The notes beneath the pieces were generated by a model, which saw only the letters and a program-made list of their open reading frames with translations, was not told the DNA's origin and ran no database searches. From Clostridium sp. (GTDB lineage Bacteria; Bacteroidota; Bacteroidia; Bacteroidales; Muribaculaceae): a stretch of 64,000 nucleotides of DNA. Below, in pieces: positions 55,483-63,734 of this stretch (position 1 is the first letter of the stretch; each line of letters opens with the position of its first letter). The stretch lies in contig JAMPGR010000001.1 in the NCBI GenBank assembly GCA_023663805.1, positions 1 through 64,000 on the forward strand, in the 5' to 3' direction. A program made the translations under genes and the position numbers.

Positions 55483-57656
55483 TGAAACAGATTTTATTAC
55501 CGATGCTGATGATCGCCTGCGCGGCATCGGCGGGTGATTTCACCAAATACGTGGATCCCTTCATCGGCACCGGGGCGATTGAGGGAGGTCTTTCCGGCAA
55601 CAACTATCCCGGTGCAACTGTGCCTTTCGGCATGGTTCAGCTCAGTCCTGACACCCATGAAGCACCTGACTGGTTTAACGCCTCGGGCTACGACCATAAC
55701 GACTCGCGCATCTACGGCTTCAGCCACACCCGACTCAGCGGTACGGGAGCAAGCGATCTGATTGACATTCTCCTTATGCCTACTACGACCGACCTGTGTG
55801 TATCCTCGTTCAGCCACGACAACGAAGATGCTCGCCCGGGATATTATCATGTGATGTTGTCAGATGAAAATATCAATGCCGAACTGTCGGCTACCAAGCG
55901 CACAGGCATTCATCGCTACACTTACCCCGCAGGGAAGGAACGTAATCTATGGGTTGACCTTGACCACTCCGCCCAGAAAGGAAGTTGGGACCGCCGAATA
56001 ATAAATGCCCAGATTCGTCAGACAAGTTCGACTACGATTGAAGGCTATCGTGTAATAACCGGATGGGCAAAGTTGCGCAAGGTCTATTTCGTTATGGAAT
56101 TCTCCGAACCTGTCGCATCTATGTCGCTTTTCGATGGCGACGGTCGGTCGTATACCTCCGGCGAGACATCGCTGATTAACGGCAAATCGCCCCGCGCACT
56201 CCTCTGTTTCGGCAACGATTCGAGGTCGATTACGGTTCGTGTCGGTATAAGCGGCGTCAGCGTCGCCAACGCCCGCGAAAACCTTGCGGCGGAAGCCCGG
56301 AGCGAAAATTTCGACGACTACGTCAAGGCTGCCGATCAGATATGGAACAGCCATTTGGGCAAAATCGAAGTAACGGGAGAGCCGGAGAAAATGAAAACCT
56401 TCTATACTGCTCTATACCATATGATGATACAGCCTAACGTATTTTCCGACGTAAACGGCGAGTGGATGACTCCCCAGTACTCAACCGCCAAAGTCCCCGA
56501 TGGAGAAACACAGTATACGACATTCTCGCTCTGGGACACATACCGTGCGGCTCACCCGCTGTATACGATAATCGAACCGGAACTGACACGCGACTTTGTC
56601 AATTCTATGCTTCGCCATTACGACTACTACGGCTATCTCCCCATATGGCATCTTTGGGGACAGGATAACTACTGCATGATTGGCAACCACGCGATTCCTG
56701 TTGTTGTCGACGCCGTAATCAAAGGGATTCCGGGAATCGACAAAGCATATGCCTGGGAGGCTGTCAAAAATTCTTCGCTCCAGTCCCACCCCAACTCTCC
56801 TTTTGCCATCTGGGAAAAAAACGGCTATATGCCCGAGAATATCCAGACACAGTCCGTATCAATCTCGCTCGAGATGGCTTTCGATGACTGGTGTGCAGCG
56901 CAATTAGCCAATTCGGTTGGCGATTTTGAGAGCGCCGCCCGATTCGAGAAACGGGCTAAATTCTATCGTAATCTCCACAACGGCGAGTTCTTTGCTCCGA
57001 AAGATGACCTTGGCAACTGGATTGAGCCGTTCGATCCGCTGAAATTCGGTGCGAACGGCGGAAATCCTTTTACGGAAGGAAACGCCTGGCAATATTACTG
57101 GTATGTTCCTCATGACATAGGCGACCTGATTGAACTGACAGGAGGAATAGCGGCTTTTGACCAGCGTCTTGATCGTTTCTTTACCCTGACGGAAAGTTCC
57201 GGAGCGAAAAACGACAATATCTCGGGGCTTATTGGCCAGTATGCCCATGGCAACGAACCATCCCATCATGTTGCCTATCTGTATAACTACGCCGGAAAAC
57301 CCGACAAGACTACACGTCTCGTAAGTTACATTATGGAGAATCTTTACAACAATAATTACAACGGATATAGCGGCAACGATGACTGCGGAGAAATGTCGGC
57401 CTGGTATGTATTCTCTGCGATGGGCTTTTATCCTGTCAATCCAGCCTCGGGAAAATATGATATCGGACTTCCGCTGTTCGACCGGTGTGTCATACATCTT
57501 CCTTCCGGAAACGATTTTACTATAACAGCGAGCCGTCGCCGGAATGACTCGACCAATGTCCGTCAGATTCGGCTTAATGGTCGAAAACTGACCGAACGTA
57601 TTATCCGCCACTCCGACCTGACCGCCGGGGGAACACTCCATTTCGACATCCGCTGA
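55482..57656 (+). CDS. GH92 alpha-mannosidase
   Basis: A secreted, calcium-dependent GH92 exo-alpha-mannosidase of 724 residues; these enzymes trim alpha-mannose from host or fungal N-glycans. The signal peptide (about 1-17) is followed by YVDPFIGTGAIEGG and NNYPGATVPFGMVQLSPDT, the usual N-terminal block, then GFSHTRLSGTGASD. The catalytic helical domain includes TFSLWDTYRAAHPLYT, EGNAWQYYWYVPHD, HGNEPSHHVAYLYN and NDDCGEMSAWYVFSAMGFYPVNP. Lack of the extra modules and normal length suggest a standard enzyme; the exact linkage cannot be told. It is the last gene of the operon. Confidence 0.95.
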   Translation: MKQILLPMLMIACAASAGDFTKYVDPFIGTGAIEGGLSGNNYPGATVPFGMVQLSPDTHEAPDWFNASGYDHNDSRIYGFSHTRLSGTGASDLIDILLMPTTTDLCVSSFSHDNEDARPGYYHVMLSDENINAELSATKRTGIHRYTYPAGKERNLWVDLDHSAQKGSWDRRIINAQIRQTSSTTIEGYRVITGWAKLRKVYFVMEFSEPVASMSLFDGDGRSYTSGETSLINGKSPRALLCFGNDSRSITVRVGISGVSVANARENLAAEARSENFDDYVKAADQIWNSHLGKIEVTGEPEKMKTFYTALYHMMIQPNVFSDVNGEWMTPQYSTAKVPDGETQYTTFSLWDTYRAAHPLYTIIEPELTRDFVNSMLRHYDYYGYLPIWHLWGQDNYCMIGNHAIPVVVDAVIKGIPGIDKAYAWEAVKNSSLQSHPNSPFAIWEKNGYMPENIQTQSVSISLEMAFDDWCAAQLANSVGDFESAARFEKRAKFYRNLHNGEFFAPKDDLGNWIEPFDPLKFGANGGNPFTEGNAWQYYWYVPHDIGDLIELTGGIAAFDQRLDRFFTLTESSGAKNDNISGLIGQYAHGNEPSHHVAYLYNYAGKPDKTTRLVSYIMENLYNNNYNGYSGNDDCGEMSAWYVFSAMGFYPVNPASGKYDIGLPLFDRCVIHLPSGNDFTITASRRRNDSTNVRQIRLNGRKLTERIIRHSDLTAGGTLHFDIR

Positions 57657-57679
57657 TGGTTATCATCCTACTTGAAACA

Positions 57680-57725
57680 AAGCGGATAACGACTGTCCGG
57701 GAAGACCGGGCATCGTTATCCGCTT
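57680..57725. terminator. Bidirectional terminator between GH92 and thiD
   Basis: AAGCGGATAACGA and TCGTTATCCGCTT form a perfect 13-bp outer stem enclosing a second small hairpin (GTCCGGG/CCGGGC-like). It separates the convergent PUL and thiamin operons. Confidence 0.88.
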
Positions 57726-57741
57726 CTGTATTGCAACAAGA

Positions 57742-58557
57742 TCACCACCAGCGGTGGAAATGATGTACCGGACCATGACCGTGTCCGATACGATAGGAAG
57801 CGCCGGCTTCGATTGCCCCGGCGATATACTCCTTGGCGAGGCGTACAGCGTCGTCGAGCGGATGACCCAACGCAAGCAATGCTGCGACAGCCGAGGAGAG
57901 AGTACAGCCGGTTCCGTGGGTGTTCTCTGTCCGGCAACGCCGGCTTTCGAGACGGAGAATTGTATCGGTTTCGGCATTGTAGAAGATGTCGGTCAAGGTA
58001 TCGCCGTCGAGGTGTCCCGCCTTCAACAGGACCGAAACCCTTCCGCCGCCACAGCGCGAAAGTGCCCGAGCCGCGTCCTCGAACTGTTCCTGACTGTCGA
58101 CCGTCTCGCCGAGTATCAGCGAGGCCTCGGGAAGATTCGGAGTGATTACTCTCGAACAGGGAATCAGTTCGGAGACAAGCACCGAGACCGCATCCGGCTC
58201 GAGAAGAGGATCCCCGGAGGTAGCGACCATAACGGGATCGAGGACAATGTCGCGCAGGTCGGGATACTCGGCGAGAGTGTCGCGGACACCGCGGATCAGT
58301 TCTGCGCTATGGAGCATACCAATCTTGACAGCGTCAGCGCCGATATCCGAAAGGACTGAACGGATCTGCCCTTTAACGAAATCGACCGGAATCGGATGGA
58401 CGCCGAATACGCCGGTCGTATTTTCGTCGACGACGGCGACAACGGCAGTCGAACCGTAGACCCCGAGGGCCGAGAAGGTCTTCAGGTCGGCCTGCAGACC
58501 GGCTCCGCCGGACGGATCGCTTCCGGCGATTGAAAGTGCGCGGGGATATTGTTTCAT
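57742..58557 (-). CDS. thiD: Hydroxymethylpyrimidine (phosphomethylpyrimidine) kinase ThiD
   Basis: The 271-residue kinase phosphorylates 4-amino-5-hydroxymethyl-2-methylpyrimidine twice to HMP-PP for thiamin synthesis. Family motifs are IAGSDPSGGAGLQADLKTF near the N terminus, VLDPVMVATSGDPLL, TPNLPEA and HGTGCTLSSAVAA, the last containing the catalytic Gly-Thr-Gly-Cys loop. The start at 58557 is set by a 4-bp ATGA overlap with the tenA stop; the longer frame would extend into tenA. It is the last gene of the thiamin operon. The His-rich tail (HGHGPVHHFHRWW) is seen in some relatives and may be of no functional weight. Confidence 0.97.
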   Translation of the reverse strand: MKQYPRALSIAGSDPSGGAGLQADLKTFSALGVYGSTAVVAVVDENTTGVFGVHPIPVDFVKGQIRSVLSDIGADAVKIGMLHSAELIRGVRDTLAEYPDLRDIVLDPVMVATSGDPLLEPDAVSVLVSELIPCSRVITPNLPEASLILGETVDSQEQFEDAARALSRCGGGRVSVLLKAGHLDGDTLTDIFYNAETDTILRLESRRCRTENTHGTGCTLSSAVAALLALGHPLDDAVRLAKEYIAGAIEAGASYRIGHGHGPVHHFHRWW

Positions 58558-59222
58558 AGTCTGATCGGTTCTGGCCACTGTTCCATTCTGTAGGCCGAGT
58601 CCCAGAACATCCACTCCATACGGGTTGCCTCGACAAAAATTTCGGTCATCTGGCGGCGAACTTCCTCCGAGGCGTTGCGGGCGAGTTCGTCGCAGATCTC
58701 GATGGCGCGGGTGTTCGACCGATCGAAGGCCTCGTCGGAGTATGCGGCGATCCAGGGGGCGTATGGGTTACCCTCGAGTCTGGCTGTCGAAGCGACATGC
58801 TTTCCGACGGCGAGGTATACCCAGAAACAGGGAAGGATGGCCGCAGCCTCGACCGCGACACTGCGCGAACCCTGGGCCTGCAACAGAGAGGTATAGAGCA
58901 GGCATGTCGGCGTCATTCGATGGGGTTGGTCGGCCGGAGCGACATACTGCGAATGGAGATATTTCTCCATCGCTACCCCGTCGCCGGCGAAGCGGAGAAA
59001 ATCCTCGAGCATCGCGTTGTCGTCGAGGCGCGAGGCGATGTGGGCCAGCACACGGCTGTAGACATTTATATAGAGATTGTCCTGCCCGATGTAAAAGTTA
59101 AATCGTTCAGGCGAAAGGGTTCCCTCGGCCATCTCCTTCAGAAAAGGGAGCTCGAGTATTTTCCGATAGATTGGCTCGGCGGCGCGCCACGCCTCCGTGC
59201 TCCATTTTTCGTTTGTTTCCAT
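58554..59222 (-). CDS. tenA: Thiaminase II / aminopyrimidine aminohydrolase TenA
   Basis: At 222 residues this is a normal-length TenA protein. It hydrolyses aminomethyl-pyrimidine breakdown products of thiamin to HMP, so the pyrimidine can be reused by ThiD. The expected active-site residues can be seen: D48 in YIGQD, the catalytic C132 in LPCFWVY, and E203 in RMEWMFW, so it belongs to the cysteine-containing TenA group. It lies 38 bp downstream of thiH and overlaps thiD by 4 bp. Its presence where many Bacteroidetes thiamin operons carry thiC suggests pyrimidine salvage. Confidence 0.95.
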   Translation of the reverse strand: METNEKWSTEAWRAAEPIYRKILELPFLKEMAEGTLSPERFNFYIGQDNLYINVYSRVLAHIASRLDDNAMLEDFLRFAGDGVAMEKYLHSQYVAPADQPHRMTPTCLLYTSLLQAQGSRSVAVEAAAILPCFWVYLAVGKHVASTARLEGNPYAPWIAAYSDEAFDRSNTRAIEICDELARNASEEVRRQMTEIFVEATRMEWMFWDSAYRMEQWPEPIRL

Positions 59223-59260
59223 TGTCTGTTTTGTATTGTATGTTTTTACGTAGTCGTTGA

Positions 59261-60373
59261 TTATCTGTCGAAAACAGCATCCCAGTCTTTCCAGACCGGT
59301 TCGCGGCCGAGAGCACGGAGGTCTGCGGCGACTTCGTCGGGGGAGGTTCGGTCGCTGACAGCGAACTGCTCGAGCGACTCGGGGTAGACGGCGTAGCCCC
59401 CCGGATCGGTCTTGCTTCCGGCGCTCATCGACGTGACGCCGAGCGTCGCCATATTGTTGCGCAACTGATGAGCCTCGCGGGTGCTGTAACTGATGTCGAC
59501 GTCGGGGTCGAAGAGGCGGAAGGCGAAGGTCACCTGGGCGAGTTCACGGTCCGACATGACGACATTCGGCTGGAAGCCCGACTCCGACGGCCTCATACGG
59601 GGAAAGTTGACCGAATAGCGCGTCTTCCAGTAGTGTCGGCGGAGATAGTCTAGGTGACGCGCCATCATCGTGATGTCGGTCCGCCACTCTTCGAGACCAA
59701 TCAGGACACCCATCCCGATCTTGTGAACTCCGGCCATTCCCATTCGGTCGAATCCGTTGCAGCGCCAGTCGAACTTCGACTTCATTCCTGCGGGGTGGTA
59801 TATTTTGTAGCGGTCGCGGTTATATGTCTCCTGAAAGCAGGTGACGCCGTTCAGTCCGGCCTGTGTCAGTCGAAAATAATCCTCAGTTGACAGAGGCATG
59901 ACTTCTATCGAAAGGTTGCTGAAATAGGGGCGGCAGACCTGCAGGGCTTTTTCGAGATAGTCGACTCCGGCGACCGCAGGATTCTCACCCGTCACGATCA
60001 GCAGGTTCTCGAACGGCCCGAGCCGCTTGATCGCCCGGCACTCCTGCTCGATCTGCTCCGGCGTCAGGACGACACGGTTCATCGGATTATGACGGTTAAA
60101 GCCGCAGTAGACACATGAGTTCGTGCAAGAATTCGTTATGTACATCGGTATATACATGCTGACGACCCGTCCGAAGCGGCGTTCGGTTATCGCGCGGCTC
60201 CGACGGGCCATCTGCTCGAGATATGGCTCCGCCGCCGGAGAAACAAGCGCCATAAAGTCGCGGTCGGTCAGCCGGTCGCGGCTAAGGGCCCGCTCGACGT
60301 CGGCGGCGGTCATCGCCATTATCTCAGCGGTCGTGTCGTCCCACGACCACCGGCTCAATTCGTCGGTAAACAT
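59261..60373 (-). CDS. thiH: 2-iminoacetate synthase ThiH
   Basis: A 370-residue radical SAM enzyme that cleaves tyrosine to dehydroglycine (2-iminoacetate) and p-cresol, feeding the thiazole ring. The cluster motif C83-T-N-S-C87-V-Y-C90 followed by GFNRHNP is exact for the CxxxCxxC form. Further family motifs are LIVTGENP, VTCFQETY and the C-terminal SAGSKTDPGGY. As ThiH needs no oxygen and is found in anaerobes, it fits a strictly anaerobic host. It starts 5 bp after the thiG stop. Confidence 0.97.
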   Translation of the reverse strand: MFTDELSRWSWDDTTAEIMAMTAADVERALSRDRLTDRDFMALVSPAAEPYLEQMARRSRAITERRFGRVVSMYIPMYITNSCTNSCVYCGFNRHNPMNRVVLTPEQIEQECRAIKRLGPFENLLIVTGENPAVAGVDYLEKALQVCRPYFSNLSIEVMPLSTEDYFRLTQAGLNGVTCFQETYNRDRYKIYHPAGMKSKFDWRCNGFDRMGMAGVHKIGMGVLIGLEEWRTDITMMARHLDYLRRHYWKTRYSVNFPRMRPSESGFQPNVVMSDRELAQVTFAFRLFDPDVDISYSTREAHQLRNNMATLGVTSMSAGSKTDPGGYAVYPESLEQFAVSDRTSPDEVAADLRALGREPVWKDWDAVFDR

Positions 60374-60378
60374 CGCCG

Positions 60379-61152
60379 TCAGTCGAGGAAAGCGGTTAAC
60401 GGACTCGATGCTTCGGCGCGTGCGGCCGAAGAAACTGCCCCGAGGCCAGCCTCATAGGCCTCGCGACCGGCGACAGTCGCGTCGGCGAATGCGCGCGCCA
60501 TCCGGGCCGGGTCTCCCGAAACGGCAATAGCCGTATTGACCAATACCGCGTCAGCGCCCATCTCCATAGCAGCGCATGCATGGGAAGGAGCACCGAGTCC
60601 GGCATCGACAATAACCGGCACATTGCTCTGCTCTATTATAATCCGGAGAAGATCGCGGGTGACAAGACCCATGTTCGAGCCGATCGGGGCGGCGAGAGGC
60701 ATGACAGCGGCCGTTCCGACCTCTTCGAGTCGTTTGCAGAGAACGGGATCGGCCTGGATATAAGGGAGCACGATGAACCCCTGTCGTGCAAGTTCTTCGG
60801 TAGCCTTCAGGGTCTCGACCGGATCGGGAAGAAGATAGCGGGGGTCGGGATGGATCTCGAGTTTGATGAAATTCGTTCCGAAAGCCTCGCGCGAGAGTTG
60901 GGCGGCGAAGACAGCCTCCTCGGCCGTGCGTGCTCCCGATGTGTTTGGAAGCAGGGTGATACCTTCGTGGAGGATGTGGCGGAGCATATCGTCCTCGCTG
61001 TTCGACATATCGATTCGTTTCATGGCGACGGTGACCATCTGCGTCCCCGAGGCGAGGATTGCTTTCTCCATCTCGTCGTTGTTGCGGAACTTGCCGGTTC
61101 CGACAAACAGACGGGAGGAGAACTCACGTCCGCCGATTATCAGTTTTTCCAT
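60379..61152 (-). CDS. thiG: Thiazole synthase ThiG
   Basis: A 257-residue (beta/alpha)8 enzyme that joins deoxyxylulose phosphate, dehydroglycine and ThiS-thiocarboxylate into the thiazole phosphate. The Schiff-base lysine is K97 in FIKLEIHPD; other blocks are [33 protein letters not shown] and [26 protein letters not shown]. The start codon lies inside the 3' end of the ThiE-type gene (29-bp overlap), which suggests translational coupling. Length and motifs are normal. Confidence 0.97.
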   Translation of the reverse strand: MEKLIIGGREFSSRLFVGTGKFRNNDEMEKAILASGTQMVTVAMKRIDMSNSEDDMLRHILHEGITLLPNTSGARTAEEAVFAAQLSREAFGTNFIKLEIHPDPRYLLPDPVETLKATEELARQGFIVLPYIQADPVLCKRLEEVGTAAVMPLAAPIGSNMGLVTRDLLRIIIEQSNVPVIVDAGLGAPSHACAAMEMGADAVLVNTAIAVSGDPARMARAFADATVAGREAYEAGLGAVSSAARAEASSPLTAFLD

Positions 61153-62317
61153 ATAGTTGATTTAATTTGGTTATCAGTTTGTTTGTCATTTCCGACGGGG
61201 ATGTGGCGCGGAGTATCGTGCCGCTGACCGCTATGCCCGAAGCCTCGGCCCCCATCAGCGGAGCAATATCTTCGGGAACAATTCCACCGATGGCTACAAC
61301 AGGGAGTCCGATACCGCGCCGACGGACCGAGGAGATAATCCGCCGGTAGCCCTCGTAACCGAGGACCGGACTGAGATTCTGTTTCGTTGTCGTGAACCGA
61401 AGCGGGCCGAGGCCAATATAGTCGGCACCGGCTCCAGCCGCCGCGACGATATCATCTTCGGTATTGGCGGTCGCGCCGATTATTTTTCCGGGACCGAGTA
61501 TACGGCGGGCGTCTGCGACCGGCATGTCCTGCCGGCCGAGATGGACGCCGTCGGCGCCAAGTTCCCTAACCAGGCCGACATGGTCGTCGAGAATCAGCGT
61601 CGCTCCATTTTCGCGACAGATTTCGGCGACTTCGCGGCCGACTTCGCGCACTGCATTTTCCGGAGCGCCTTTCATACGCAGTTGGATCCACCGGCATCCT
61701 CCGGCGAGTGCATCCCGGATACCTGCCACCTGCGTTTCGCGACTGTCGCCGTCAGATATGAACTGAAGGCGGAAATGTTCCGGATCGGGGACCCGGCGCC
61801 ATGCCGCCGAGAGCATGGCAACACCTTCGAAGCCCGATTCAGCCAGTTCCGGAATCCTCTCCGGGGTTATCCCGCCGAGAGCGAACATCCATGGGCGTAT
61901 CAGCGGGCGGAGTTCGTCGAGAGTGAACTTCGGGCAATAGCCGGGCTTCGATATGCTCGGAAAGACCGGGGATATCGTCGCGTAGTCATATTCGTCGAGC
62001 GGAAATGATCGGATTTCGTCGAGGGAATGGAGCGATTTACTGACCAGGCAGTCCCAGTCATCAGGGACCGCGGGGTTTCGGCGGTTCAGGTGGATGCCAC
62101 CGAGACGGTATTTCAAGGCGAGGTCAAAATGGTCGTGAAGCGACAAGAAGGGATAGTACTCCTTTGGAATCGCCCTGAGCAGTTCTTCGGTCTCTGTGGC
62201 TGTAGCATACGGCTTCCGGATATGGATTCTCCAGTATCCTTCGCGGTCGAGCATGCGGCATATTGACTCTGCCTCGCCGGGATAGAAATATGGGGGTGTG
62301 ATTGCTATCCGTCTCAT
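61124..62317 (-). CDS. thiE: TenI-like / thiamin phosphate synthase ThiE fusion
   Basis: A single open frame of 397 residues holds two ThiE-fold domains. The N-terminal half (about 1-195) resembles the TenI-like proteins of Bacteroides: [44 protein letters not shown] and [11 protein letters not shown]. The C-terminal half (about 200-397) has the complete thiamin phosphate synthase signature: [45 protein letters not shown] and VAIGGI. The second domain would couple HMP-PP with thiazole phosphate. TenI in other bacteria is a thiazole tautomerase, so the fusion may channel the thiazole from ThiG to ThiE. I start at 62317 where ATG overlaps the thiS stop by one base. The two halves are separate genes in better known Bacteroides operons. 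Confidence 0.9.
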   Translation of the reverse strand: MRRIAITPPYFYPGEAESICRMLDREGYWRIHIRKPYATATETEELLRAIPKEYYPFLSLHDHFDLALKYRLGGIHLNRRNPAVPDDWDCLVSKSLHSLDEIRSFPLDEYDYATISPVFPSISKPGYCPKFTLDELRPLIRPWMFALGGITPERIPELAESGFEGVAMLSAAWRRVPDPEHFRLQFISDGDSRETQVAGIRDALAGGCRWIQLRMKGAPENAVREVGREVAEICRENGATLILDDHVGLVRELGADGVHLGRQDMPVADARRILGPGKIIGATANTEDDIVAAAGAGADYIGLGPLRFTTTKQNLSPVLGYEGYRRIISSVRRRGIGLPVVAIGGIVPEDIAPLMGAEASGIAVSGTILRATSPSEMTNKLITKLNQLYGKTDNRRT

Positions 62318-62520
62318 CACCCGCCGCATACAGCCTTTATAATGGTAAGCGACATTCCGTCGCGCAACGGGGTTTCGGCCCACGAGGAGCGCGGAACAAC
62401 CTTGTTGTCGACAGCGACGGCTATTCCGGGCTGGACGAGCGACTTATGTTCGAGAAGTTGGAGGAGACTGGTGCAATCCTGTGGAACTTCGGTTTGTCTT
62501 CGGTTAATTTGAATAGTCAT
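62317..62520 (-). CDS. thiS: Sulfur carrier protein ThiS
   Basis: A 67-residue ubiquitin-fold sulfur carrier ending in Gly-Gly (KAVCGG), the residue pair that is adenylated and thiocarboxylated. Typical features are MTIQINRRQTEV at the start, and the central GIAVAVDNKVVPRSSWAETPLRDGMSLTI block split into two strands. The start at 62520 is preferred over the longer frame at 62580, which would run into the leader. It is the first gene of the operon. ThiF, which activates ThiS, is not encoded in the window. Confidence 0.95.
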   Translation of the reverse strand: MTIQINRRQTEVPQDCTSLLQLLEHKSLVQPGIAVAVDNKVVPRSSWAETPLRDGMSLTIIKAVCGG

Positions 62521-62590
62521 TTTCGTTTTGTCAGTGTTTTTAGGTCCGAGACAGGTTCCGACAGGTTCCGGAGAAGACATGAATCTAATT

Positions 62591-62671
62591 CGAGTCCTTT
62601 CGGCGGTACTAACCGCTTCAAGTTCAAAGGGTATTATCTCAGCCCGTCACCGACGACGTGCACCCCTCTCG
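62591..62671 (-). promoter_or_regulatory. TPP riboswitch (THI element)
   Basis: On the minus strand the leader reads CGAG-AGGGGTGC, then GGGCTGAGATAATACCC, TTTGAACTTGAAGCGG, ACCGCCGAAAGGA and closes with CTCG. This holds the hallmark parts of the thiamin pyrophosphate aptamer, including CTGAGA and TGAAC-TGA, and the P1 helix is closed by CGAG (62671-62668) with CTCG (62594-62591). It lies between the promoter and thiS, so high TPP should shut the operon off. No clear terminator stem is seen between aptamer and thiS, so control may act at translation or by another mechanism. Confidence 0.93.
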
Positions 62672-62683
62672 GCTAAGTTTCCG

Positions 62684-62715
62684 CAAAGTTACGAAAAATC
62701 TCCGCCTCTGTCAAA
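62684..62715 (-). promoter_or_regulatory. Promoter of the thiamin operon
   Basis: On the minus strand TTTG (62715-62712), 20 bp and TAACTTTG (62691-62684) match the Bacteroidetes consensus exactly, and transcription would begin just before the riboswitch aptamer. Confidence 0.82.
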
Positions 62716-62754
62716 AAAAAACGACGGGAGAAAGGTGAATAATACGTCTCGTGG

Positions 62755-63663
62755 TCAATGTCGGTCGATTATCTGACTTACTTGATTGACAGGCATACCG
62801 AATTTTTCAGCAATCGCTTCCGTTGATATACCCATGTCTGCCATAATTAAGATAGCTTGCTGGATGCCTTGCTGGATGCCTTGCTGGATGCCTTGCTGGA
62901 TGCCATTCTGGAACCCACGCTCTTCGCTGTCTTCTGCCCATTCTTTATAGAGATGCATATCCCGCAGATAACGTTCTGACTGGCGATATGCAACTGCATC
63001 TTCTGCAACTAGATTGTCAAGTTCAGCGGCATCGAACATTTCTTCGAATTCGCCACTCTGATATGCTTTCGATTCTTTATCCATATGATGCATATTTTTA
63101 ATTATATACGTTATTTTTTCCAAATCAGTCGAACATTCGTCCCATGATGATTTAACCGTATCAAGGCTAACAATTAAGATACGCTGCAGGTTCGAGAGTG
63201 TCTGGTGTGTTTCAGCTTCCCTCATTTGGAAGTCATTCAACAGTTTCTTTTTGAAACGATTGAATTGAAAATCCACGAAGAATATACCGTAAACAGGGCT
63301 GAAGTTGTAATTCTCCCCTTTTTTACCTTGTTCTGCGAGAGCCTTGGCGACGTAGAATACAACTCGATTTTCGAAATTGTAATGATATGCCTGCTGCATT
63401 TCTACGATAAAGTGTTCCTTCTCATCGTGACTAGTGCAGTACACGTCATAGATAATTCTTTTACCCTTCGGATCGCGGGGAAGCACCTCCTTGTCATGGA
63501 AAACGACATCCGTAACAATGACACCCTCCTTACTAAACAATATATTAAGGAGACGTATCATTACCGACTTAAAATGTCTGTTCCCAAAGACGTATTTGAA
63601 ACCGAAGTCGGTCATCAGATTCATGAAAATTTCTTGTCGTTCAGCCATAAGTTTTAGTTCCAT
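62755..63663 (-). CDS. Rpn-type PD-(D/E)XK nuclease / transposase-family protein
   Basis: A 302-residue protein of the PDDEXK_2 / Rpn (recombination-promoting nuclease) family. The N-terminal block MTDFGFKYVFGN, then IYDVYC and EHFIVEMQQ, carries the acidic and Glu-x-Gln residues of the nuclease core. Residues VVFYVAKALAEQGKKG and the Ile/Lys-rich middle are typical. The C terminus has four GIQQ repeats encoded by a 12-bp minisatellite, followed by a small helix-turn-helix-like segment (GISTEAIAEKFGMPVNQVSQII). Two starts are possible (63663 or 63645). The DNA is much richer in A and T than the neighbours, as expected for a horizontally moving gene. Such genes are often present in many copies per Bacteroidales genome. 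Confidence 0.88.
   Translation of the reverse strand: MELKLMAERQEIFMNLMTDFGFKYVFGNRHFKSVMIRLLNILFSKEGVIVTDVVFHDKEVLPRDPKGKRIIYDVYCTSHDEKEHFIVEMQQAYHYNFENRVVFYVAKALAEQGKKGENYNFSPVYGIFFVDFQFNRFKKKLLNDFQMREAETHQTLSNLQRILIVSLDTVKSSWDECSTDLEKITYIIKNMHHMDKESKAYQSGEFEEMFDAAELDNLVAEDAVAYRQSERYLRDMHLYKEWAEDSEERGFQNGIQQGIQQGIQQGIQQAILIMADMGISTEAIAEKFGMPVNQVSQIIDRH
62857..62904 (-). repeat. Four tandem 12-bp repeats inside the nuclease gene
   Basis: TTGCTGGATGCC occurs four times without interruption (plus-strand reading). As the unit is 12 bp, gain or loss keeps the frame and only changes the number of GIQQ units in the C-terminal tail. Confidence 0.95.
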
Positions 63664-63679
63664 TTACCTTTTTATCCGG

Positions 63680-63710
63680 CTAAATTACAAAAGATTTCCG
63701 ATATTACAAA
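63680..63710 (-). promoter_or_regulatory. Promoter of the nuclease gene
   Basis: On the minus strand TTTG (63710-63707), 19 bp and TAATTTAG (63687-63680) fit the Bacteroidetes form with one deviation. The start codon is 17 bp downstream. Confidence 0.5.
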
Positions 63711-63734
63711 ATATTCTGACCATGACTAACTGAT

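Noticed and set aside
62857..62904. 12-bp repeats as a CRISPR array or operator cluster
   Set aside because: The units are contiguous, in frame and inside a coding region.
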